DNA of 64,000 nucleotides from NCBI GenBank assembly GCA_021774795.1, contig JAJFIR010000010.1, positions 1 through 64,000 of the forward strand. Reading direction: 5' to 3'. Below are positions 27,523 to 37,359 of the stretch, piece by piece (within the stretch, counting starts at the first letter, position 1; the number at the start of each line of letters is the position of its first letter). This DNA comes from Emcibacteraceae bacterium. Lineage in GTDB: Bacteria > Pseudomonadota > Alphaproteobacteria > Sphingomonadales > Emcibacteraceae. A program made the translations under genes and the position numbers. The notes beneath the pieces were generated by a model that worked only from the letters and a program-made list of their open reading frames with translations, made no database searches and was not told where the DNA came from.

Positions 27523-29217
27523 ATGAAAAATAAAATTCTAATTGCGGTTATTACCGCCTTCGCGATTTATATTATATTTTTTTACCGGGAAGCGGACGGC
27601 GTTGATCCGATAAAATCGGCCGATATGGTAATTCACAATACGAATATTTATACAGCAAATGATAGCGAGCCGAAGGCGGAAGCAGTTGCGGTCGCGAAAG
27701 ATAAAATTATTTTTGTTGGCTCCAATAATGACGTCCAAAAATATATCGGCGAAAACACCAATGTTATTGATATGGCTGGAAATACCGTTTTCCCTGGGCT
27801 TACGGATGCCCATGTCCATATTAACTGGATTGGGCAGCGGGAATTGGGTCTTAATCTTCAGGGGATTGAAGATTTGACGGAAACAGTGAATAAGATCAAA
27901 GAATATGTTGAAAGCACACCCGAAGGCGAATGGGTCGTTGGTATTGGATGGATTGAAAATAACTGGTCTGACCAGCGTTTTTTGAATAAGAATGATCTTG
28001 ATCCCTTTAGCCCTAATAATCCGGTTGTTGCGGATCGAGCTGGCAAACATTCGATAGTAGCAAACAGTAAAGCGATGGAAATCGCTGGTATTACCCGTGA
28101 TACTCCGGACCCGAACGGCGGCGAGATTTTAAAAGATGAGGACGGCGAACCAACGGGAATGTTCATTGACAATGCGATGGCACTTATTCGCGACCATATT
28201 CCAGCACCAAGCCGTGCACAGGATAAAAGATCACTGCAAGCGGGTGTTGATTTTATGGCACGCATGGGTTGGACACAGGTTCAACAAGCTGGTGGCTACT
28301 ATACAGAATTTGATATATTAAAGGAAATGCATTCAGAAGGAACATTAAACACCCGAATGTATTTTTCCGTATGGGGGGAGCAGGAAGCTGCAAAATTACT
28401 TGAGCTCGGACCGGATATATCACCGGATAATATGATTGACCTTAAAATGATAAAATATCAGGCGGACGGCGGCCTTGGCTCGCGGGGTGCGGCGATGTTA
28501 GAGCCATATTCAGACGCAGACACCAAAGGCCTTCAACTGATTGACCACGAACAAGCACTCCCGATTTTGATTGATGCCCTTAAAAAGGGAATACAGATTG
28601 AAATCCATGCCATAGGCGATTACACAAACCGTTTTGTGCTTGATCTTTATGAAGAGGCATTTAACGCTGTCCCGGTTGCGCAGCGTGCCAATGCTGATCC
28701 GCGTTGGCGCATTGAACATGCGCAGATTATCCATCCGGATGACCAAAAGCGCTATAAAGAGCTCGATATTATTGCTGTGGTCGAAGCATCAACCGTTAAA
28801 GCTGATCTTTATTTCGCAGAAGACCGCATTGGCGCGGAACGGCTAAAAAATGCTTATTTATGGAAATCGCTTATTGATCAAGGCATCCGTTTCTCAGCGG
28901 GTACCGACGCGCCTGTTGAAGTGGGTGATCCGCGGATTGAGTTTTTCTCGCTTGTGCAGCGTACTGATTTTAATGGGTTTTATACTGATGAGTGGAATGT
29001 CGAAGAGAAACTTACTCATGATCAAGCCCTTAAAACCATGACGGTATGGGCGGCTCACGCGGCATACCAGGACGATATACGCGGGACAATTGAAGTCGGT
29101 AAAAAAGCCGATTTCAGTATTTTTAACAAAGACTGGATGACCATTGAACCCATCGAAATAATGGATAGTGGAACGGTAATGACGATCGTTGATGGCAAAG
29201 TGACTTATCAAAAATAA
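27523..29217 (+). CDS. YtcJ-type amidohydrolase with N-terminal membrane anchor
   Basis: A 564-residue paralogue of the preceding gene, 9 bases downstream. An uncleaved or cleavable hydrophobic segment (ILIAVITAFAIYIIFF, about 5-20) exports it. Motifs match its neighbour: TDAHVHINW, GGLGSRGAAMLEPY, HAIGDYTNRFVLDLYEEAFNAVP, RIEHAQIIHPDD and GTDAPVEVGDP. The two share the frame from MVIHNTxIYTA to the C-terminal TIVDGKVTYQK. Substrates are probably related but not identical; none can be named. Confidence 0.9.
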   Translation: MKNKILIAVITAFAIYIIFFYREADGVDPIKSADMVIHNTNIYTANDSEPKAEAVAVAKDKIIFVGSNNDVQKYIGENTNVIDMAGNTVFPGLTDAHVHINWIGQRELGLNLQGIEDLTETVNKIKEYVESTPEGEWVVGIGWIENNWSDQRFLNKNDLDPFSPNNPVVADRAGKHSIVANSKAMEIAGITRDTPDPNGGEILKDEDGEPTGMFIDNAMALIRDHIPAPSRAQDKRSLQAGVDFMARMGWTQVQQAGGYYTEFDILKEMHSEGTLNTRMYFSVWGEQEAAKLLELGPDISPDNMIDLKMIKYQADGGLGSRGAAMLEPYSDADTKGLQLIDHEQALPILIDALKKGIQIEIHAIGDYTNRFVLDLYEEAFNAVPVAQRANADPRWRIEHAQIIHPDDQKRYKELDIIAVVEASTVKADLYFAEDRIGAERLKNAYLWKSLIDQGIRFSAGTDAPVEVGDPRIEFFSLVQRTDFNGFYTDEWNVEEKLTHDQALKTMTVWAAHAAYQDDIRGTIEVGKKADFSIFNKDWMTIEPIEIMDSGTVMTIVDGKVTYQK

Positions 29218-29301
29218 ATTATATAATCGCAACATTCGGAGCGAATGAATTTTGTGTATGGATAAAATGGCCATATTGTTAATTGATATGGAGCAGATAA
29301 G

Positions 29302-30333
29302 ATGTCTAACGATGAAATATATTTAAAAGCCATTGAAGAGCGCGATAGCGCATTTGACGGTAAATTTTATTATGGTGTGATTACAACAGGGGTTTATTGC
29401 AAGCCATCCTGTCCGTCGCGACCGGCACTGCGGGAAAATATGCAGTTTTTTGATAATGTTGAGCAAGCAGAAAAAGCAAGCCTTCGTCCTTGCAAAAAAT
29501 GTAATCCCCGCGATGTTAACCCGCTTGCGAAAATAGCGACATATATTGAAGCACATGCGGACGAGAAAATCACCCTTGATGATCTTGCGGAAATTTCCAA
29601 CTTAAGTGCCTATCATATTCAACGTAAATTTAAAAAATCATATGGTCTATCTCCGAAGGAATATCAAAACGGCATAAGGCTTAACCGCTTTAAAACGGCC
29701 TTAAAAGAAGGGGATGATATTTCCGGTGCCATTTATGAAGCGGGGTACGGTTCTTCAAGCCGAATTTATGAACAAATTGATGGCCGCATCGGTATGACAC
29801 CGGCGGCGTACAGGGCGGGGGGCAAAGGCGAAGAAATATCATATGCCATTCGCAAATGTGCTATTGGCCTTATTATTATGGCAGCAACGGACCGAGGAGT
29901 ATGCTTGGTTCATTTTGGTGACCGTGAAGAAGAATTAAAAGCGCGTCTTCACGACGAATATCCGCACGCGACATTTAATGAAACAGAACCATCAAGTGAA
30001 CTTTCCACATGGGTGGATGCGCTTAATGACCATATTTCAAATGGCGCGAAAAAGCCGGACATACCACTTCATTTGAACGGCACCGCTTTTCAAATTCGCG
30101 TATGGCGGTTTTTGATGAGCGTAAAAGAAGGTGAAGTTCTAAGTTATAAAGAACAAGCGACAAAAATGGGTAAACCAAGCGCAGTACGCGCCGTTGCATC
30201 CGCAAATGCGAGAAACAATATCGGGGTTCTTATTCCCTGTCACCGAATTTTACGAGGCGACGGTAGCCTTGGTGGTTTTCGCTGGGGGCTAGAGCGCAAA
30301 CGAGCACTAATCGAAGCCGAAAGACGTTCCTAA
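29302..30333 (+). CDS. ada: Ada: bifunctional DNA-alkylation repair protein and transcription regulator
   Basis: A 343-residue three-part protein. The N-terminal zinc domain has Cys33, Cys37, Cys64 and Cys67 with spacing identical to E. coli Ada, which accepts methyl groups from phosphotriesters. An AraC helix-turn-helix follows (ITLDDLAEISNLSAYHIQRKFKKSYGLSPKEYQ), and the C-terminal O6-methylguanine methyltransferase has the active-site IPCHR (Cys313). After methylation it should activate alkB and itself. It lies downstream of the alkB pair, separated by the amidohydrolases. Confidence 0.96.
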   Translation: MSNDEIYLKAIEERDSAFDGKFYYGVITTGVYCKPSCPSRPALRENMQFFDNVEQAEKASLRPCKKCNPRDVNPLAKIATYIEAHADEKITLDDLAEISNLSAYHIQRKFKKSYGLSPKEYQNGIRLNRFKTALKEGDDISGAIYEAGYGSSSRIYEQIDGRIGMTPAAYRAGGKGEEISYAIRKCAIGLIIMAATDRGVCLVHFGDREEELKARLHDEYPHATFNETEPSSELSTWVDALNDHISNGAKKPDIPLHLNGTAFQIRVWRFLMSVKEGEVLSYKEQATKMGKPSAVRAVASANARNNIGVLIPCHRILRGDGSLGGFRWGLERKRALIEAERRS

Positions 30334-30349
30334 AATAGTAAGTTGAATT

Positions 30350-30388
30350 ATACATACACCTGTTTTCTGTTATAAATGGTGTATGTAT
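30350..30388. terminator. 11-bp hairpin between convergent genes
   Basis: ATACATACACC (30350-30360) and GGTGTATGTAT (30378-30388) are perfectly complementary with a 17-nt loop. It lies 17 bases after the ada stop and ends directly at the stop codon of the convergent gene at 30389. T-rich sequence (CTTTTTTCTT) follows on the plus strand. Probably a terminator for ada. Confidence 0.6.
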
Positions 30389-30802
30389 TCAGCTTTTTTC
30401 TTCAGATGGAATTTTTTCATAAACTTCAAACTTTCCAAGACCACAACCAGGTCCAGAAAAATTCGACATAGCATATAGAACGGTTATCGTATCCACATTG
30501 CATAATCTGCCAACAGTTACACGGTAAGCAATTCTTTTTTCAATACCTAACCTAGGGCAGTGGCTCGGTAGCTTATTAAGATAAGCTTTACGGCCTCTCG
30601 CTTTGAATAAAATATGTTGATCATCAATAACGTCTGTGCTTCTGACACTGCTTACAGAAATGCAATCTTTTACATCACCAGTATTTTGGTAATTGGTAAG
30701 TGCTTTTGCAAGCTTGTCTTCTTTAGCATCATCGGCCATAATATACGAATTGGTAAAGACAAAAAAGAATATTGCTGACATCAACAAACGAAAATACTTC
30801 AT
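30389..30802 (-). CDS. Exported small protein, resembles DUF6491
   Basis: A 137-residue protein with a signal peptide (MKYFRLLMSAIFFFVFTNSYIMADD). The mature part has CISVSSVRSTDVIDDQHILFKARG, YLNKLPSHCPRL, VGRLCNVDTITVL and CGLGKFEVYEKI. This spread of Cys with YLN-L and LC-D-I resembles the DUF6491 family common in sphingomonads and relatives. Periplasmic; function unknown. Confidence in the family name is moderate. Confidence 0.7.
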   Translation of the reverse strand: MKYFRLLMSAIFFFVFTNSYIMADDAKEDKLAKALTNYQNTGDVKDCISVSSVRSTDVIDDQHILFKARGRKAYLNKLPSHCPRLGIEKRIAYRVTVGRLCNVDTITVLYAMSNFSGPGCGLGKFEVYEKIPSEEKS

Positions 30803-30849
30803 GGATTTCTCCCTAATATTTCATGATTAAAAATGGGCGTACTAGAAAC

Positions 30850-30868
30850 TGCCGATCCCAAATCGGCA
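30850..30868. repeat. Small hairpin in the gap before the SSS symporter
   Basis: TGCCGAT (30850-30856) and ATCGGCA (30862-30868) form a perfect 7-bp stem with a 5-nt loop, about 200 bases upstream of the symporter and 48 bases before the DUF6491-like start. No T-tract follows, so it is not a terminator. It may be part of an untranslated leader or regulatory site; nothing more can be said. Confidence 0.35.
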
Positions 30869-31066
30869 ACTACACTATCCGGTAGGGTACACCTGAAGTT
30901 TTTAAAATACAATAAAATACCATTAATTATATCATAAATACAATTAGTAATAGCAACATAAATATTTAATACACTTTAATGTATGTAAATGACGGTAGCG
31001 GGGGGAAGTGGATTTGAAGCAAAAACTGTTTATACTGACCAACAATAATAAAAATAAGGGTCATTA

Positions 31067-32638
31067 GTGAACGGAACATTTTCAGTACTGGATTGGGTGA
31101 TTGTCGGTGGCTATCTTCTATTGCTGTTTGGTATGGGTTACTCATTTGCGGTTCATAAATCGGCAAATTCCAAGGACTATTTTTTAGGCGGTAATAAAAT
31201 GCCTTATTGGTTGGTCGCGGTTTCGGTTATTGCCACAACCCAATCTGCTGCCACGTTCCTTGGTGGTCCCGATCAAGGGTACGGCGGTAATTATACTTAT
31301 TTGGCAGTGAATTTAGCTGCGCTGTTGGGGTCAATATTTGTCGCAAAGGTTCTTATTCCCCGGTTTTACGCTTACAAAGTCACAACGGTTTATGAACTTT
31401 TACAAGAACGTTATGGTGACGGTGCCATGCGCTCGGCGGGGGGTATGTATATCATCGGACGATTTTTTGCCAGTGGGTCACGGCTTTATTTGGCGGCGAT
31501 CGCCGTATCGATGATCCTCTATTCGAATATTGAAGCAGGCAGCATAATTTCTGCTTCATTTATCCTTGTCGCGCTCGGGTTTTCGGTAACATTTTTGGGC
31601 GGTATTCATTCCATAATTTGGAGCGACCTTATTCAATTTATCATGTATGGTTCTTCGGCTCTTGTTGTGCTTTATTTTTTATTGCAATCGATCCCGCTTG
31701 ACGGGGAAGGCATTTTGGCGGCACTTGAAAGTGCGCCTGGCGGGCAGGATAAACTGCAACTGTTTAATTTTGATGTTAATTTTTCTGAGCCTTACACGAT
31801 GATTTCAATATTTGCGGGTATGATCCTGCTTTACATCGCCAGCTTCGGATTAGATCAGGATATTACTCAACGCTTACTGACATGTGATAAAGATAAAGAA
31901 GGGGCAAAAGCAATCATCGTATCGGTGTTTATTGGCATACCGCTTATCTGGTTGTTTATTTCCATCGGACAATTGCTTCATATTTTTTATGATCGGCCGG
32001 ATTTGATGAACCGGGGTATCGGTGGTGGCTCGCCTCAGGAATTTCAGGGAGAAAAGATCACTATATTCATGTATTATATTTTAAATGAATTGCCGTCCGG
32101 CTTGAAGGGCATGGTGACAGTAGGGGTGATCGCGGCGGCTGTCTCCACGATTAATTCAGGTTTAAATTCAATGTCATCTGTGATCGTACAGGACTTTTAT
32201 CGTCCCTGGCTGGAGAAACGCTTAAAGAAAGATGACCGGCATTATGTGATGGCAGGCCAGTTTAGTATGGGCTTGGTGGGCTTGGGACTGTTTTTAATGT
32301 CTGTGTTATGTTTTTACTGGCAAAGATATACGGGACTTGCATTGCTGGACTTTGTACTTTCAGTAATGGTATTTGCTTACTCAGGATTATTGGGCGTCTA
32401 TTTCACCGCCATATTCACGAAGCGCGGCTCAATTAGGTCTGTCATTTTCGCTTTAATTGTTGGCTTTCTGGTAACGCTTCTTCAGCAGGAATATATTCTT
32501 GGCCTTTTTAACTTGTCTGAGTATTTGGGCGGACTGGCTTTTAGTTGGCAATTATGTATTGGTACAACTATATCCTTTTTGGTTTGTGTTGCTGGAAACA
32601 AACCCAATTCAGATAACAGTCAGATTAAACTTACTTAA
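31067..32638 (+). CDS. Sodium:solute symporter (SSS family)
   Basis: A 523-residue membrane protein with about 13-14 helices. The start is GTG at 31067 after AAGGGTC. The N-terminal signature KSANSKDYFLGGNKMPYWLVAVSVIATTQSAATFLGGPDQGY and VVNSGLNSMSSVIVQDFYRPW-like core (AAAVSTINSGLNSMSSVIVQDF) mark the SSS family, which imports sugars, amino acids, sialic acid or carboxylates with Na+. Neighbouring sulfatase and rhamnosidase genes suggest a carbohydrate substrate, but this is inference. Its 3' end overlaps the convergent NIPSNAP stop by 8 bases. Confidence 0.92.
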   Translation: MNGTFSVLDWVIVGGYLLLLFGMGYSFAVHKSANSKDYFLGGNKMPYWLVAVSVIATTQSAATFLGGPDQGYGGNYTYLAVNLAALLGSIFVAKVLIPRFYAYKVTTVYELLQERYGDGAMRSAGGMYIIGRFFASGSRLYLAAIAVSMILYSNIEAGSIISASFILVALGFSVTFLGGIHSIIWSDLIQFIMYGSSALVVLYFLLQSIPLDGEGILAALESAPGGQDKLQLFNFDVNFSEPYTMISIFAGMILLYIASFGLDQDITQRLLTCDKDKEGAKAIIVSVFIGIPLIWLFISIGQLLHIFYDRPDLMNRGIGGGSPQEFQGEKITIFMYYILNELPSGLKGMVTVGVIAAAVSTINSGLNSMSSVIVQDFYRPWLEKRLKKDDRHYVMAGQFSMGLVGLGLFLMSVLCFYWQRYTGLALLDFVLSVMVFAYSGLLGVYFTAIFTKRGSIRSVIFALIVGFLVTLLQQEYILGLFNLSEYLGGLAFSWQLCIGTTISFLVCVAGNKPNSDNSQIKLT

Positions 32639-33041
32639 GCATATTGAGTGAATAATCAGTCGCAGTCATATAAACAGATTCAGGGGCGACCGCGAGGATT
32701 GCACCATTTCTGTTGGTTTCCTCAGCAACGACTTTCCAGTCAGGGTCATTGCCGAAGTTTTGCCAATTTTGCTTTGCTGCATCCATACTTTTGTGGCGGA
32801 TAACGTAAATCAGGGTGTTGTCTTTATCAACGGGCAGCCAGTAACCGATAGATTCCATCCCATGTTTGTCGAATAGTCCAATGGTGTGATCGCGAAAGCG
32901 TGCATTGAGATCATCAAGCTTTCCTTCATTTGTCGTATAAGTTCTTAGCTCATAGACGGTTTCGTCGTCCGCCGCCTGAGCAGCGGTAAAATTAAGACCC
33001 ATAATGATAAGACCGACAAACATAGCGCGTAAATATTTCAT
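32631..33041 (-). CDS. NIPSNAP-family exported protein
   Basis: About 136 residues from the ATG at 33041, after AGGGTGAG; a longer frame to 33170 is not needed. A signal peptide (MKYLRAMFVGLIIMGLNFTAAQA) precedes a NIPSNAP domain with YELRTYTTNEGKLDDLNARFRDHTIGLFDKHGMESIGYW and the KSMDAAKQNW helix. These dimeric alpha/beta-barrel domains are of unknown function. Divergent from the sulfatase gene with a 144-bp gap. Confidence 0.88.
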   Translation of the reverse strand: MKYLRAMFVGLIIMGLNFTAAQAADDETVYELRTYTTNEGKLDDLNARFRDHTIGLFDKHGMESIGYWLPVDKDNTLIYVIRHKSMDAAKQNWQNFGNDPDWKVVAEETNRNGAILAVAPESVYMTATDYSLNMLK

Positions 33042-33185
33042 TTTCTCACCCTTTTGATTTTTAAAAAAGACAGCATAGCCAATAATTCCAGGTTTGGGAA
33101 GTGTGATAAAATTCCGTAAATATGTTGAGAGAGCTGATGAAAATGATAAGATGATGAAATGGGAACACAAAATTATGCAAATGCG

Positions 33186-34895
33186 ATGTTAAAATGGAAA
33201 TTGATCTTCATTTTCTTCCCGATTTCTTTTGCAATTTTCTCAATGGCCCACGGTCAAATAAATGAACCCGCCTTGAAACCCAATATCATTTTCATATTGA
33301 CCGATGATCAGAGGTGGGACGCACTTGGTTATTCCGGAAATGACATTATTCAAACACCGGAAATGGATAAACTCGCAAGCCAGGGTGTCTATTTTAAAAA
33401 CGCCATTGTCACCACACCAATTTGTTCTGCCAGCCGGTCCAGTATTTTTAGTGGTGTATACGAAAGGAGCCATAAATATTCATTTGGGTCGGATCAAATT
33501 CACGAAAGGTATATGACGCATTCATACCCTAATTTGTTAAAGGATGCAGGTTATTATACAGGATTTTTTGGCAAGTTCGGTGTTAAGTACCCGAAAATGA
33601 ATGAGTTATTTGATGAAGTTGAAAACATTGTTCGAGGCGACGAGCCGGACCGTAGAGGATATTATTATAAAAAATTGAACGGCGAAACAGTTCACCTTAC
33701 CCGTTATGCGGGGCAAAAGGCATTGGACTTTATAGAAAATGCTCCGAGAGATAAGCCGTTTTCGCTTTCTTTAAGTTTTAGTGCGCCCCACGCACAGGAC
33801 AATGCGCCGTTACAATATTTCTGGCAAGAAGAACCGGATAAATTATATCAGGATATCGATATACCTGATCCAGAAATTGCGGACGATGAGTATTTTAACA
33901 AGTTGCCTATGGCGGTGCGCGCCGGATTTAACCGCCTTCGTTGGACATGGCGTTATGATACACCGGAAAAATATCAGCATAGCGTCAAAGGTTATTATCG
34001 GATGATAAACGGTATCGATCTTGAAATTGCAAAAATAAGAAAAAAACTAGAGGAAACAGGGCAGGATAAGAACACTGTAATAATTTTTACGGGTGACAAT
34101 GGTTATTTTCTGGGGGAACGCCAACTGGCGGGCAAGTGGTTGATGTACGATAATTCATTGCGTGTTCCGCTTATTATTTATGATCCACGTGCGGGCGAAC
34201 ATCGCGACGTCGATGATATGGCACTTAATATTGATATAACCGCAACAATATTGGATTTGGCAGGTATAAAAGTGCCGGATGTTTACCAGGGAAAAAGTCT
34301 GCTCCCGATTGTTACCGGTGAAGAAAACAGCCTGGACCGGGAAGCCGTACTGATAGAGCATCTTTGGGAATTTGATGACATTCCGCCAAGCGAAGGGGTG
34401 CGCACAGAAGAATGGAAATATATACGGTACGTAAATAATAAATCCATCGAAGAGCTCTATAATCTGGTGGATGACCCGAAGGAAGTGAATAACCTTGCGA
34501 CCAATCCAAAATATAAAGATATTCTTGATGAATATCGAAACAAGAATGATAAACTAGCAGACAAATATGAGGATCTGTACTCGGGAACACCTGACGACCT
34601 TTCAGTGAATATGCAAGAAAGGAAAGCAAAATTTAACTGGTCAGTGCCGGAAGTAACGGGCGAGCAGCAAGCTTATCAAATATTGATTTCATCTACCCGC
34701 GAAGCGGCAGATCATAATATTGGTGATGTGTGGGACAGCAAAAGAGTTGAAGAAGCTGGCTCAACGAATGTTGAAGTTGTGGGAGCGTCACTTGATCCTG
34801 ATAGGTCCTATTACTGGAAAGTTCGAATATATGACAAAATAAATCGAATTTCTGAATATTCAAAAGCAATAACATTTAACACAAAAATCAACTAG
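33186..34895 (+). CDS. Type I sulfatase with C-terminal rhamnosidase-type beta-sandwich domain
   Basis: About 569 residues from the ATG at 33186 (an ATG at 33159 would add nine). A signal peptide (MLKWKLIFIFFPISFAIFSMAHGQ) and the sulfatase core follow: ILTDDQRWD metal loop, the formylglycine site TPICSASRSS with Cys80, FTGDNGYFLGERQLAGKW and LRVPLIIYDPR. The last 90 residues (WSVPEVTGEQQAYQILIS ... YYWKVRIYDKINRISEYS) resemble the N-terminal beta-sandwich of GH78 rhamnosidases. A formylglycine-generating enzyme is needed from elsewhere. It lies 16 bases before the rhamnosidase gene. Confidence 0.92.
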   Translation: MLKWKLIFIFFPISFAIFSMAHGQINEPALKPNIIFILTDDQRWDALGYSGNDIIQTPEMDKLASQGVYFKNAIVTTPICSASRSSIFSGVYERSHKYSFGSDQIHERYMTHSYPNLLKDAGYYTGFFGKFGVKYPKMNELFDEVENIVRGDEPDRRGYYYKKLNGETVHLTRYAGQKALDFIENAPRDKPFSLSLSFSAPHAQDNAPLQYFWQEEPDKLYQDIDIPDPEIADDEYFNKLPMAVRAGFNRLRWTWRYDTPEKYQHSVKGYYRMINGIDLEIAKIRKKLEETGQDKNTVIIFTGDNGYFLGERQLAGKWLMYDNSLRVPLIIYDPRAGEHRDVDDMALNIDITATILDLAGIKVPDVYQGKSLLPIVTGEENSLDREAVLIEHLWEFDDIPPSEGVRTEEWKYIRYVNNKSIEELYNLVDDPKEVNNLATNPKYKDILDEYRNKNDKLADKYEDLYSGTPDDLSVNMQERKAKFNWSVPEVTGEQQAYQILISSTREAADHNIGDVWDSKRVEEAGSTNVEVVGASLDPDRSYYWKVRIYDKINRISEYSKAITFNTKIN

Positions 34896-34911
34896 ATAAA
34901 AAGGGTAGTGA

Positions 34912-37326
34912 ATGGTATTCGCGAGCGCAACTGATTTAAGAAAAATGTTTCTACCATTAATTAGGATGATAATTTTTGCCGGGTTATTTGTTACGCATTT
35001 CCAAGCCACTGCCCAGGAAAAAACCGTATTCAATGATGCACCCGAAGCGGCGTGGATCACGCACCCGGATGTCGTAGGAAATGCGTATGGTGTGTTTCAT
35101 TTTCGACGGGAACTGGTCCTAAGCGAAAAACCGACTACATTTATTGTGCACGTGTCGGGCGATAATCGTTACCGGTTTTTTGTAAACGGCATTTCGCTAG
35201 CAGCAGGCCCACAGCGATCGGACCTTATGCATTGGCGGTATGAGACACTTGACATTGCCCCCTATTTAAAAAACGGTGAGAATATTATTGCTGCGACCAT
35301 TTGGAATTGGGGCGACCATAAGCCTGTCGCCCAACATACCTATAAGACCGGATTTTTATTGCAAGGTGATAGCGCAAAGGAAGCGGTGATAAATACAGGC
35401 GCAGATTGGAAGGTATTTGAAAATAAAGGTTATTCAGCACTTCCCGTGACCCGCGAGCAGGTTGGGGGATATTACGCATCGCCGCCCGGTGAAATGATGG
35501 ATGCTCGCGATTATCCCTGGGGTTGGAAAAAATCGGATTATGATGATCAAAGCTGGACACAGGCAGGACTTGCAAAAGGCGGGGAGGTAATCGAATTTCG
35601 CGGCATTCATGTAGCCGGTGAAGCAGGGGGCTGGCAATTAACACCGCGCTCGATACCGCTTATGGAAGAAAGTTCAATACGGTTTGATACGGTGCGCCGC
35701 AGCACCGGGATCAAAGCAAACAGCGCGTTTTTAAAAAAAGAAGGTGATTTAATCATTCCGGCAGGGTCAAAAGTAAAACTGCTACTGGATCAATCGCATT
35801 TAACCAATGCTTATACGGTACTTGAAACAAGTGGCGGTCTGGGCAGTAAAATTACGTTAACTTACGCCGAAGCATTAAAAGATGCACAAGGGCAAAAGGG
35901 AAATCGCAATGACATAGAAGGGAAAGTAATTTCCGGTATTCAAGACGTGTTTTATCCGGACGGCGGGAATGCGCGCCAGTTTCAAACATTGTGGTTTCGA
36001 ACATATCGCTATGTTGAGGTTGATATTGAAACCGAAGAGGAAGCATTAACGATAAGTGACATTGGCGGTATTTACACTGCTTATCCTTATCAAATGAATG
36101 CAAGTTTTGACAGTGACATGCCCTGGCTTAAAGATATGTGGGATATGAACTGGCGGGTAACGCGTTTATGTGCATGGGAAACATTTTTTGATACCCCCTA
36201 TTATGAACAGCTGCAATATATTGGTGACACACGTATTCAGGCGCTAATATCGCTTTATATGGATGGTGATGACCGCTTGGTAAAGCAGGCCATTACCCAC
36301 TTTGATTATTCAAGAATTCCTGAAGGAATTACAGCTAGTCGCTATCCTTCTGATCTTGGCCAATATATCCCGACTTTTTCACTGATCTGGGTGGCGATGA
36401 TACATGACTATTGGATGCTCCGCGATGAAACAGAATATGTAGCGGCACTTATGCCTGGAATACGCAGTGTACTGGGTTGGTTTGAAGGCTATATCGATGA
36501 AACTGGTTTGCTGGGCCCTATTCCCTGGTGGCCATTTGTCGATTGGGCCACAGAATGGTTTGAAGGGACAGCACCCGGCGGCCGGGACGGTCATTCGGTG
36601 ATGATAAGTTTGCAATTTGCCTACGCACTGCAACGCGCGGCAGAACTTGAAGAGACGTTCGGACAGGCGAGTGAGGCGGCCCGTTACCGCGATTTATCAG
36701 ACAAGCTTATTGAAGCGGCGCGAGATAAAGCATGGGACGCCGATAAGGGTTATTTTCGTGATTCATTGGAGGCCACGACATATAGCCAACAAACCAATAC
36801 CATGGCTATCTTGGTGGGAGCCGTTCCCGGTGATGATGCAGCGGACTTAATGAACAGGATTTTAACGGATAGTGCATTAACACAGGCGACTTATTATTAC
36901 AGCTATTATGTTCTCGAAGCCCTTCGTGAAGCGGGTATGGCGAACCAGTATATTGAAAACCTTGCCCCGTGGCAGGAAATGCTGACACTGGGCCTTACCA
37001 CAACACCGGAACAACCCGATCCATCAAGAACAGATTCTCATGCCTGGGCGGCGCATCCCAATTACGGGATGTTAGCGACAGTGCTTGGCGTTAGACCCGC
37101 AGAACCAGGATTTAAGTCGGTGCGGATAAATCCTGAATTGGGAGCATTAAATGTTGCTGAGGGAAGTATTCCTCATCCTTTGGGTAATATTAATGTGAAA
37201 CTGAAACGCATTGGGACTGATGGACTGTCGGCACGCATTATATTGCCGGAAGGTATGAGTGGCACGATCGAATGGAACGGAAATTCGGTTTCGCTGAATT
37301 CGGGATCGCAAAATTTAGAGCTTTAA
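34912..37326 (+). CDS. Alpha-L-rhamnosidase (GH78-like)
   Basis: An 804-residue exported glycosidase. The first ORF Met is 34912; the signal core is FLPLIRMIIFAGLFVTHFQATAQE. N-terminal beta-sandwich domains contain RYRFFVNGISLAAGPQRSDLMHWRYE; the (alpha/alpha)6 barrel includes ETFFDTPYYEQLQYIGDTRIQAL, where the Glu of YYEQLQ should be the catalytic acid, and DSHAWAAHPNYG near the end. Sulfatase and rhamnosidase together suggest breakdown of a sulfated rhamnose-rich glycan such as an algal rhamnan or ulvan. Substrate not proven. Confidence 0.92.
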   Translation: MVFASATDLRKMFLPLIRMIIFAGLFVTHFQATAQEKTVFNDAPEAAWITHPDVVGNAYGVFHFRRELVLSEKPTTFIVHVSGDNRYRFFVNGISLAAGPQRSDLMHWRYETLDIAPYLKNGENIIAATIWNWGDHKPVAQHTYKTGFLLQGDSAKEAVINTGADWKVFENKGYSALPVTREQVGGYYASPPGEMMDARDYPWGWKKSDYDDQSWTQAGLAKGGEVIEFRGIHVAGEAGGWQLTPRSIPLMEESSIRFDTVRRSTGIKANSAFLKKEGDLIIPAGSKVKLLLDQSHLTNAYTVLETSGGLGSKITLTYAEALKDAQGQKGNRNDIEGKVISGIQDVFYPDGGNARQFQTLWFRTYRYVEVDIETEEEALTISDIGGIYTAYPYQMNASFDSDMPWLKDMWDMNWRVTRLCAWETFFDTPYYEQLQYIGDTRIQALISLYMDGDDRLVKQAITHFDYSRIPEGITASRYPSDLGQYIPTFSLIWVAMIHDYWMLRDETEYVAALMPGIRSVLGWFEGYIDETGLLGPIPWWPFVDWATEWFEGTAPGGRDGHSVMISLQFAYALQRAAELEETFGQASEAARYRDLSDKLIEAARDKAWDADKGYFRDSLEATTYSQQTNTMAILVGAVPGDDAADLMNRILTDSALTQATYYYSYYVLEALREAGMANQYIENLAPWQEMLTLGLTTTPEQPDPSRTDSHAWAAHPNYGMLATVLGVRPAEPGFKSVRINPELGALNVAEGSIPHPLGNINVKLKRIGTDGLSARIILPEGMSGTIEWNGNSVSLNSGSQNLEL

Positions 37327-37359
37327 ATAAAGTGAATAATAAAGATCAGGAGAGGTAAA

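Noticed and set aside
30803-31066. Riboswitch before the SSS symporter
   Set aside because: Only one 7-bp hairpin is seen, without the pattern of a known riboswitch and 200 bases from the start codon.
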